Below are positions 17,301 through 25,300 of a DNA stretch of 64,000 nt, in pieces. A program made the translations under genes and the position numbers. The DNA is from Sphingobacteriales bacterium 46-32 (GTDB lineage: Bacteria > Bacteroidota > Bacteroidia > Chitinophagales > Chitinophagaceae), in assembly GCA_001898485.1 (NCBI GenBank), contig MKTY01000027.1, positions 398,640 through 462,639 on the forward strand, read 5' to 3'. Below the pieces are notes generated by a model. That model saw only the letters and a program-made list of their open reading frames with translations, was not told where the DNA came from and did no database searches. Numbering within the stretch: the first letter of the stretch is position 1; each line of letters begins with the position of its first letter.

Positions 17301-19061
17301 GCCGCTGTTATGACCCTCTAACCATAACGCCAGTTTACATAATTCTACAGCATCAGGGTTCATATCCACACCGTAAATACAATGCTGAATTACCTCTCTT
17401 AAACACTTCTGATATATAGAACGGGAGGGGTTTTCTTCGCCACTTTGTATACGTGCCAGATACCATGCAATGGTACGTGCAGCAGCCAGCAGCATGTGTC
17501 CGCTACCGGCTGCTGCATCGCATACTTTAAGTCGTAACAAAGCTTTTACCTGCTCATCTTTATTTCCTGCTCTTTCCTTTAGCCGCTCTTCTATTACCGG
17601 AATCAATGCAGACTTGATCAGTTCATTCACTAATTCAGGCCGGGTGTAGTAAGATCCTGTTGTTTTACGATCTGTTCCCTCATGGAAAATAAAAGTAATC
17701 TGGCTGGAAGTAGTAGCTTCCAAATTCTCTATAACTGGATGCAACTCTAATAGTCCCTCATAAACCGACCCAAGCTCCTCAACATCTAAAGAACGATAAT
17801 TAATAGGTACTAGGTTCTTATTAATATCCGTAAATTCATTCAGATTACGGATGCATTCTAACATCAATTTGTTACTTATACGGCAATTCTGTAAGTCCGT
17901 AATAGCACTATAATTGAACAGGTCGCCATCCAGCGGAGAAATGCCCAATTTGATTCCGTTTCCTTCAGCTTCAAAAAGACGAAATGTATTGATTAATCCC
18001 TGCCATATGTCGCTAAACTGTGTTTCATAGAGGTATTGTTTTTCAGACTGCCTGCGTAAGCGGGCGATACTGTAAAAGTCCCAATATATCTTCTTCAGAT
18101 TTAGCACACCGTCCCTTTTGTCTTCCGGATCATATACCAGGTCACGTTCTTCTGTCACCATCAGAAACAGCAAGCGATATATAACGCGCAATAGCTGGCG
18201 GTAGTAATCCTTAGGAGTAATTGTGCCGGTGCGGAGCTTTTTCAACAATTCGGTATTGGCTTCGTGTTGAAGGAAACCCGTTCCCAACGCCAATAAGGAT
18301 TCTTTTACTGCCTTGCTGAGCCCATCCCTGATCCTGTTGCCCGTTTCAATGCTCTCCAAATAGTATTTTTCCAGCAGGCACTGCTCCCTCTCCTCTTTAT
18401 TAAATGGAAACCGTGAAGCATGTAGTAGACGGTACAGTAGTGTAAATTCACTATACCTATCTTCATCCAACATACGCTTCAAATCAAACTCAACATAAGT
18501 TAGCTTAATCAGCCGCCCACTATCACGCATTAGCCGAAGGAGCATGCCGTTAGTTACAATGCCAAATAAATGATCCGTGACGTTCAGATATTCCTGCATG
18601 GTTCCATGCGGAGAATATTTTGAAGTACCTCCGCTCGCCTTTATATCAAGCGTATTTCTATCCGGATGGGCCGGCTCGTGAAATCCAACTATGTGAACAG
18701 GAAGATCATCCAGGTTCTCTGCAGTATGACTAATAGAATAACTTTGATTGTTGCTTCCCTGAAGAGATGTTTTTTGATCTCTTAACTCAAAGCCGAGAGA
18801 ACTGAAGAAATTCTTCATCCAACGGCGTGCTACTGTGGTACCGTAGGGGTCCGAAGAAGGTAACTGTTTTGACTTATCGCTAAACTGCTTCCAGTCCAGC
18901 TTAATTCGACTCCAGGCGTATTCTATTTCACCGCGTAGATTTCCTCCCGGCTCTAAATCAAAATCTATAGGCGATTGACCTTGTATTTCGGCCAGCTCCA
19001 CCTTTTGAAGTATTTCTTCTGAAATTAAATTTCCTTGTATATTGATGCAGGTGTATTTCAT
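14346..19061 (-). CDS. N6-adenine DNA methylase (Eco57I/DrmMI-like) fused to a VapB45/DUF433 antitoxin
   Basis: A 1571-aa protein. Residues about 40-450 are a helical N-terminal part. The SAM-binding methylase core has GSYYTRPELV (469-478), motif I CDAAAGSGHML (514-524), the acidic-loop segment YGVDMNPDAVELCK (563-576) and catalytic NPPW (778-781), typical of adenine-N6 methylases of the Eco57I/PglX/DrmMI type. Residues about 800-1340 are a target-recognition-like region ending in EYRTRRLVLEAW. After a short linker, residues 1356-1571 read as a complete VapB45-like antitoxin: a MerR-like HTH (YSIAETAIITGFSYQKVTSW), ISFHGLIELVVIGTLRENG, and the DUF433 core IIDPKIGLGKPVI. Met1356 could serve as an internal start giving a free 216-aa antitoxin. 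The gene lies 7 nt after the SNF2 gene and 3 nt before the PIN gene. Confidence 0.85.
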   Translation of the reverse strand: MKYTCINIQGNLISEEILQKVELAEIQGQSPIDFDLEPGGNLRGEIEYAWSRIKLDWKQFSDKSKQLPSSDPYGTTVARRWMKNFFSSLGFELRDQKTSLQGSNNQSYSISHTAENLDDLPVHIVGFHEPAHPDRNTLDIKASGGTSKYSPHGTMQEYLNVTDHLFGIVTNGMLLRLMRDSGRLIKLTYVEFDLKRMLDEDRYSEFTLLYRLLHASRFPFNKEEREQCLLEKYYLESIETGNRIRDGLSKAVKESLLALGTGFLQHEANTELLKKLRTGTITPKDYYRQLLRVIYRLLFLMVTEERDLVYDPEDKRDGVLNLKKIYWDFYSIARLRRQSEKQYLYETQFSDIWQGLINTFRLFEAEGNGIKLGISPLDGDLFNYSAITDLQNCRISNKLMLECIRNLNEFTDINKNLVPINYRSLDVEELGSVYEGLLELHPVIENLEATTSSQITFIFHEGTDRKTTGSYYTRPELVNELIKSALIPVIEERLKERAGNKDEQVKALLRLKVCDAAAGSGHMLLAAARTIAWYLARIQSGEENPSRSIYQKCLREVIQHCIYGVDMNPDAVELCKLALWLEGHNSGKPLSFLDHKIRNGNSLVGVTDLSVLQRGIPDNAYNPVTGDDKEICKSLKKNNTAFNKTKQYSLFNPEDVSHDTEEFSNEYHELEEIRQDNVQSVRQVKQKFERLRGNAKWWKDWRACNIWTSAFFFTYTEESVAAAPTSERLQQFLQNPEAAYGPMIGKALALSEEHKFFHWPLEFPDVFEQGGFDVVLGNPPWERIKLQQQEFFATRDVTVAGAANAAARTKLIKALPATNPVLYKEYEDAVHTADSTGKFLRESGRCKLTAIGDINTYSIFSELSSSLINVKGRIGIIVPTGIATDDSNKAFFGTMVENNRLVSLFDFENKEGIFPSVHRMYKFCLLTISGYDIGNRKAQFGFFLTRIENLHDNLRIFNLYKSDFMQLNPNTNTCPVFRTSVDANLSRKIYKQIGTFIDENKNHNPWGAYYIRLVDLGDHQKEIELTHLRNETVHIVPIYEAKLFWQMDHRFSTFANQTKEEIENGSAVQLSEHDKENSHNRVSVRYYSKTELRTELFAKYPDYSKNYFVLWRDISNATNERTSIAAVIPKVLASRSSPGIGFDGSQNGSLLVANLNSLVYDYFVRQKISGVHFNWGLLKQTPVISSAGYSKESRYRILQISSELIFTSWDIKAFADDVWKEAEEDLQEVIQQQWDENKAITGGHEWAPPEWCEIDDTGCPLPPFKWSDDRRAILKAELDAIYAQLYGLTTEELQYILDPQDVYGPDFPGETFRVLKEKEIRQYGEYRTRRLVLEAWNKLNNINENVSLTPNIQTNMIDLSLHTGIYSIAETAIITGFSYQKVTSWFKELTKENYEGLDIKQARDVASGRISFHGLIELVVIGTLRENGLRMKKILQARSDLHVKTKKIYPFATNNVRERLNVSGRDIIWDFGDMKVTLDGSSQVNIEFITQFFMDIVFSNDVAQRLMPAKGNNKVIIDPKIGLGKPVIVDKEVPVDIVASSYNKNPKAIGKIKTEFDLTEEEIMAAVAYMQ

Positions 19062-19068
19062 GAATAAC

Positions 19069-21915
19069 TTACTTAACTTCGGGTAACAGGATATATGCTC
19101 CTAACACGTCCATAGGCAGAACGGGTTCTACAACTTTATATTTACTGCCGCTTACCAGTTTCTTGAATTTTGTGTGACTATCTACGAGATGCGCAGCTCT
19201 TTCCAATGCAACTTCATCGGTTTGTAAGCGGAATGCAGTTTCATCATTTATCCATTCTGATTCTTCTTCCAACCAATATTCCTGCTCTGGTATTTCTATA
19301 TTTTGCGATGGCCTGGCATTCTCCAATAAAGTCATTGCCTCCTCCTTTCTTAAAAAATCACGATCATTCAGAGATCCTTTATATCCCCATAGCCACATTT
19401 CTTCTGCCACGATCTCTTTATTACTTGGCTGTTCTGCAATAACATTGCGCACTCTAAGCTGAAATAAAACTGTTTTGATTTGAACCTTTTGCGTACGCAA
19501 GACAGCGGTACGGGCTGCTCTATAATTACCTGTCTGCTGGAGGGCACTGTTAATGATATATTGTGCCAGTTGCTCTGTAAAGGGGTGATTTCTGCCGATG
19601 TAATAATAACCGAATGGAGTAGGTGATGAAAAGGAAACGAATAATTCATTTTTTTCAGGTAGTAATTCACGTAACCGCTGTGGAAGATTCGTGGTAAAAA
19701 TGCTATATCCATCCTTCTTTTTGTCGGTCTGTACACCCATAAACTGAAGGGCCTGGATAACAAATTGCGCTACCGCTTTAACATCGCCAATAGCTTCATC
19801 GACTTCTTTCAAATCACTTTCAATTTCTGAAGCCTGGATCATGTTCTGTGCAAAAATACTCCTGGATACTTTTTCTCTTTGTTCCGCTTCTTCAAATGCT
19901 TTGGCTACTTTATTTTTCTCCGCTTCAATTTCTTCAGCTTCAAAGATGGACAATTGATGCGATACTTGTTTTACAGCAACTGGTTTAAGCAAAATGGCAT
20001 TAGTAACTGCTTGCATTACTGTGGCGCTATCTTCAGGAAAGGGAACAGCAATACCGATGGCTTTCCGGATTTCTTTTGCTTTACGTAATAATACGTCAAG
20101 CACAACGCCATCAATAGGGTTGTTACTACCATACAATAAACTCACTTCTACCGTATCAGATTGCTGACCAAAACGGTCTATACGCCCTTCCCTTTGTTCC
20201 AGCCGATTAGGGTTCCAAGGCAAATCATAATGCACTAATGCATTAAACCCTTCCTGCAAATTGATACCTTCGCTCAGGCAATCCGTAGCAATTAGCAAAC
20301 GCCTCGATGACCGGTTCATTTTTTCAATTTTCTCTCTTCGCAGCTCATCATTTAGCTCACTGGTCACTACCTCAATATGTATTTCTTTAAAAGCTTTTCC
20401 TTTCAGTTGTGTTTTGAATATCTCGCCCAAATAATTTGCTGTCTGTATGTATCTGCAAAAAACGATAGGATTCCCACCTCTTTCCAGTATATTTTTAACC
20501 TGGGCAAGCGCTTCTTTAGCTTTATGATCGTAGGTAATTCCAGAAATGGCTTCCAGGCGACGTGCGTAGCCCATCAAACGTCTGGATTCGTTTTCGCCTA
20601 ATGAAATATTCCCTAATGCTGACAAGGGCAGGTTATCATCTTTTGCATACTCCTTATCCAATATATCCTCGGAAGGTTCAAATATATCTTCATCACTATC
20701 TTCCTGAAGCCCTTTTTTTCGTGCTTTCTTTTCAAGCATAGCTATCCCTGAAGCCGGGCTACTCATTACACCTCTCAGGAGGGCCAACGCATCCCAGTAA
20801 CTATATCGCTGTTTCCGATTATCATTAATATTTGACACTACTAATTCTCGCGCATAAGTAAGTATATCGTTGAAAATTGATGCATAAGCTTCTCCTATCT
20901 CGTAGGATTGGTCTACGGAATTGCGCTCGGGAAACTTAGTTTCTTCATCCAGCCATTTAAGCACATCAGCTCTTCTTCGCTGAATAAAACATTTTGCAAT
21001 TTCCTTTCGTTGTTCTTCGGTAGCGGCAACGATATCTGTTTTTTCAAAAGATGGATTTAAAAGTCCAAGCAGCGACTGGAATTCTGCCTGTTTGCCGCTA
21101 TGTGGCGTGGCAGTAAGTAATAACAAATGCTGGTGGTCTTTTGCTGCTATATCATGTAACAGGTGATATCTTAATTGTTGCGCATTGTTTGCCCCGGCAG
21201 GCTTAGCACAGGTGTGCGCTTCGTCCACAATGATTAGTTCAGGACAGTGGTCAACGAAAACCTGGCGTTTATGACCACTTTTGATGTAATCAATAGAAAT
21301 GATCTGGAACGGATAAGCTCTGAATATATTTTCATGAGCTCTAATTTTTCGCTCTAAAACTGTAGCTGTGCCTGAACGTATAATTACGGCTTCAATACCA
21401 AACTTACTCTTGATCTCCTCTTGCCATTGATCACACAAATGCGGAAGACAAACTATGGCAAATTGTTTTATTTCTTTACGTTCATACAGCTCTTTTGCAA
21501 TCAACAACGCTTCGATCGTTTTTCCGACACCGACATCATCGGCTATGAGCAAACGTGTTGTTTTTTGTCTTAATGCCATGATGAGTGGCACCATTTGATA
21601 GGACCTGGGACGGAAAGAAAGTTTGCCCAGACATCGGAATGGTCCCGCAGCATTTCTAAAAGAAAGTCGCGCCGCATTGTACAGCAGTTTGGCTGAGGTA
21701 AAATCGCCTAAATCTGCCTTTGATGGTTTTATAAAATTGTAGGTACTGGGTTTGTCACTTTGATTAGCCAATGGTTTAAAAATACCCATAATCTCCTCGT
21801 CAGTACCTCCTAATGGCTTCACAAGAAAAATTTCTTCCTCTTCAGAAGGTAATACAATCCATGGTCTGTTTCTCAACGTTACAAGGCTTCCCGGTTTAAA
21901 ATCAAAATCAGTCAT
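19069..21915 (-). CDS. SNF2-family helicase (DrmD-like)
   Basis: A 948-aa superfamily-2 ATPase. There is an N-terminal region (1-100), then Q-like FRPRSYQMVPL, Walker A DDVGVGKT (126-133), DEAH (231-234), motif III LLTATPHSGK (267-276), motif IV IVFCRYIQTANYL, motif V ATDCLSEGINLQ and motif VI NRLEQREGRIDRFGQ. The C-terminal about 350 residues are helical with a Glu/Lys-rich stretch (near SIFEAEEIEAEKNKVAKAFE). Class 1 DISARM systems contain an SNF2-like helicase (DrmD) next to an adenine methylase, which is the arrangement here. The start codon overlaps the stop of the Doc-like gene (TAATG), so translation is coupled. It probably remodels or translocates on DNA; specificity is unknown. Confidence 0.9.
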   Translation of the reverse strand: MTDFDFKPGSLVTLRNRPWIVLPSEEEEIFLVKPLGGTDEEIMGIFKPLANQSDKPSTYNFIKPSKADLGDFTSAKLLYNAARLSFRNAAGPFRCLGKLSFRPRSYQMVPLIMALRQKTTRLLIADDVGVGKTIEALLIAKELYERKEIKQFAIVCLPHLCDQWQEEIKSKFGIEAVIIRSGTATVLERKIRAHENIFRAYPFQIISIDYIKSGHKRQVFVDHCPELIIVDEAHTCAKPAGANNAQQLRYHLLHDIAAKDHQHLLLLTATPHSGKQAEFQSLLGLLNPSFEKTDIVAATEEQRKEIAKCFIQRRRADVLKWLDEETKFPERNSVDQSYEIGEAYASIFNDILTYARELVVSNINDNRKQRYSYWDALALLRGVMSSPASGIAMLEKKARKKGLQEDSDEDIFEPSEDILDKEYAKDDNLPLSALGNISLGENESRRLMGYARRLEAISGITYDHKAKEALAQVKNILERGGNPIVFCRYIQTANYLGEIFKTQLKGKAFKEIHIEVVTSELNDELRREKIEKMNRSSRRLLIATDCLSEGINLQEGFNALVHYDLPWNPNRLEQREGRIDRFGQQSDTVEVSLLYGSNNPIDGVVLDVLLRKAKEIRKAIGIAVPFPEDSATVMQAVTNAILLKPVAVKQVSHQLSIFEAEEIEAEKNKVAKAFEEAEQREKVSRSIFAQNMIQASEIESDLKEVDEAIGDVKAVAQFVIQALQFMGVQTDKKKDGYSIFTTNLPQRLRELLPEKNELFVSFSSPTPFGYYYIGRNHPFTEQLAQYIINSALQQTGNYRAARTAVLRTQKVQIKTVLFQLRVRNVIAEQPSNKEIVAEEMWLWGYKGSLNDRDFLRKEEAMTLLENARPSQNIEIPEQEYWLEEESEWINDETAFRLQTDEVALERAAHLVDSHTKFKKLVSGSKYKVVEPVLPMDVLGAYILLPEVK

Positions 21916-22310
21916 TATTCTTTGCAGGTTACATTTTCGGTTAGAAATTCAGCTAGGTCACTTTTGTCTTTTTGACCTTTCGCCACATCCATCAGTATAG
22001 GCCATAGATAGTCATCCGGGATTAAGAAATCACATCCATTCAAACGGAGAAAGGAGAACATTGCTAAAAAACCTGTTCTTTTATTTCCATCAGTAAAACC
22101 CTGACATTCTGATAGATGATAGTAATATGCAGCCGCCATGTGAAAGACGCCCTGGTGTAAATATTCTCCTCCAAAACTGGCTCTGGGCTGATTAACAGCA
22201 GATTCTATTACTCCCTGATCCCGTACAAGATCGGTGCCGCCAAACGTCTGAATGGCGAGCTTATTAAGATATACTATCCGTTCAAACTCAAGAAAAATAT
22301 ACTCCCTCAT
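21915..22310 (-). CDS. Doc/Fic-family protein with His-to-Gln change in the active motif
   Basis: A 131-aa death-on-curing type protein. The Fic motif HxFx(D/N)GNKR appears as QGFTDGNKRTG (Q70 to G80): the phosphate-anchor DGNKR is intact but the catalytic His position holds Gln70. Active Fic and Doc enzymes need that His for AMP transfer or kinase activity, so this copy may be inactive, structural, or use another chemistry. Other family features remain, namely LVRDQGVIESAVNQPRASFGG and the helix AAAYYYHLSECQ. No separate Phd-like antitoxin gene is present. It is coupled by 1-nt TAATG overlaps to both the upstream helicase and the downstream SNF2 gene, so it was retained as part of the operon, not as a free toxin. 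Confidence 0.85.
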   Translation of the reverse strand: MREYIFLEFERIVYLNKLAIQTFGGTDLVRDQGVIESAVNQPRASFGGEYLHQGVFHMAAAYYYHLSECQGFTDGNKRTGFLAMFSFLRLNGCDFLIPDDYLWPILMDVAKGQKDKSDLAEFLTENVTCKE

Positions 22311-25300
22311 TATTCTCCTAGTTTTTTAAGGGTAATACTAAATCTTGACTTTGCCTCTACAAATAAGCGCCCTATATCCTCGTTAGAAACTTCCGGTGCT
22401 TTGGATTTAACTGCTTTGAAAATATCGGGACGTTTGGCTATGAAGGAGGAGATATCTTCTCTATAATACCAAACCAATACCTGGTATCCGGCTTGTTTCA
22501 GTGCGTCTCGTTTGGCCTTGTCTTCTTTTGTGATGCTATCTTCATCATGTGGTGTGCCATCACAAAAAATAAGCACATTGGGCTTATAGAAGAAGTCAGG
22601 CTTCACATACATATCGGCCACTTTGGGCTGCGCCTCATCAGGCAATTTCAGTCCATGTCTGAACAGGTGCTGAAGGAATCGATCTTCCGTTATACTATTC
22701 TGATCTCTTGAAGATTGAAGAAAACGATATTGCTCTTCATAGCTGTCAAAAGATTTGTTAGGAAGAATTTCTATGGACGCACCTGATAAATTTTGTAGCG
22801 CATTTCTAATAAGGTTGCGATCAATTTGCTGGTGATAATATTGGTTATAATAGCTAAGCAAATCGTCATAAGTTGCAGGTAATACTTCTCCGCTTTCTTC
22901 TATTCCGTTTTTATAGAAGCACACACTATATGCTTCTTTTATGATCTTACTATATACTTGAGGGTTATCTACTAGTTGGGACAGAACACCAAGACTTCCT
23001 TCCGCGGCTTCATAGATGAGAATATTAGGCGCGTCTGGTTCGCCCATAATAGTTGCCCCTATTTCATTGGCTTCTACCTGGAAGTAATTTTCAATAGCTC
23101 TTTTTATAGCAAACATCAATGTAATGACGCCATTGCTGCCGCCTTTGAGTGCCAATGCCTGTATGGGTTGCATGTATAGGGCATTGGCAGTATCGGAAGT
23201 AAAGAGCTTAACGTCTCTTATTTCATCCTTACCGGCGTTCTCTTCTTTCTGCTTTTTATTTTGCCAATAACCAGAGTTCAAGTTAATGGTAAAGCCTTCT
23301 TCTTTGGATGCCCGCCATTTCAAATTGAGTTTGAAGATGCGGCATGCAGGTATATAGTGTATGTGCAGTAACGGGTCTTCATTGATCTTTATGATCCCTT
23401 CGGTGGTGTTTTCGAAGCCGCCATCTACCGAAAAATAAGTTTGTATTTCATAACCTTTCCGGGTTCTTTCTTCTTCCTGGCAAGTGATCCTTTGCATTTC
23501 GTATGCGCGGGTCTCGGACATTTCGATGAGTGTAGTATGAACGTGTTCTCTTGTGTCTAACTGCAACGGCTCGTTGATAATCGGATCTACTTCATAATTG
23601 TACTGTTGATCGTACAAGAAATAGCCCGTTTTAGGTGCAATTTTTGCCTTCTCTAATTTTAACTCAGCTTCTGATAGTACAATTCTATCTACCCTGTATT
23701 TTGAGCCATCGTGGTAGATAACGTTACGTGGTCCAAATTCACTCAATGCTACAAAACGGGGGCGGGAAATAAATTCGCCTCCCTGGTCTGTATTTTCCAT
23801 GAAAGACCGAATAGGTAATCGCGTGAAGTTGTACCCCGGAAGGAAGCCTTCGGCCGCTAAATAACGATAGGGATAAAATTCTGATTGTTCTCTATTGGCT
23901 CCCGATGTTTTTACCTCTATGGGATCATTCAACAACAAATCTCTCTGCCGCTCCGCTTGCCTTAAATTTCTGTATGCTTCTTTCTTTTTGGTATGATCAT
24001 CCGCATAAATTCTATTCTCGATAATGGAAGTGGCGGCCTTTATTTGCCTGTCTGCTGCCTGGTAGAGTTGCCGCCATCTTATAAGAGCGCTGTCGAGTGC
24101 TTGTTCAAATGTATCAATACGTTGCCTGATCCATGTATCATTGAACCATGCAGGGGACCGCTTTGCAAATTCAGTTTTGAAATATGCATCGGCGATTATT
24201 TCTTTAAAGTTTGCTGCGATCTCCTTTTTCTCGTTTTCATTGAGCTTTAGCACTTCAATTACTTCTTGTTTGATAGGAAGATGTACTATATCTGATTTAT
24301 CAACCAAATCTCCTAGTGAGCTATTAAGCGCGGTCAATGAACGTTTGGTTAAGATAGAAGCATACAAGTGGCTTTGTAGTAATTCGCGATTTATAAGATC
24401 TATTCTCGGAGGTGTTACTACACCCGCCACCATTTGTGTGGCGTGCTTAAAGTAATGCCTATCATGCGCACTATAGTTGGAGCAATATACCAAAACGAAA
24501 GCAGCCTGTCCGCTACGACCCGCACGACCACTTCTCTGTGCGTAGTTTGCCGGAGAGGGTGGCACATTGCGCATGTGCACGATAGATAGATCCGAAATAT
24601 CAATACCCAGCTCCATTGTGGGTGAGCAAAATAGTGCGCCTATTTTCCCGGATCGGAAATCTTCTTCCCGTTGTTTTCGTTTTTCATTTGAAATTTGCCC
24701 CGTATGTTCTCGGCCTTCAATTGGTTTCAGACGATGGAAATCTGTTTGGTAAAACCGTTGAAAATATTCATTCGGTTTTTGTTTTAAGGGTTTATATGCC
24801 CTTGTTCGTATAAAGTCCTGGCTCAGGTTTTCTTTATCTCCTTTTGCCCAAATGATATTATCTACTTTTAACTGGTAGATGTGTATGTGCTCATTTGCCT
24901 CCGATTTGACTTCTTTAACGGAAAGCCACCCGGCTTCTCTGTACAAGAAGTCAAACAGGTTATAAGCGAAGTCCATGTAAGCCTGCTTGCCTTTTATTTC
25001 TATGTCATATGCCTTAGCTGTCCTTCTTATATATCGGGCCAAAATACTTTGTGGGCCGCCGCTTTCGGTATAAAGTGATTTTGCAGTGCTTGCTATTTTT
25101 TCGAGGCGGATGTAAGCCGGTAGTTCAAGTCGTTCGCTTTCGTCTAATGTCCATGGACTTCTGAGTTTTTCTCGTATCCGCTTTGCATTTTGACTAAGAA
25201 TAGCGGGCTCTAACATGGAAAAGCTCAATGCATACGCTTTTCTAAAGAAATCAAATATTTGAGATAAAAACACTTTTCGCTCTTCTGCAGGCATGAGAGA

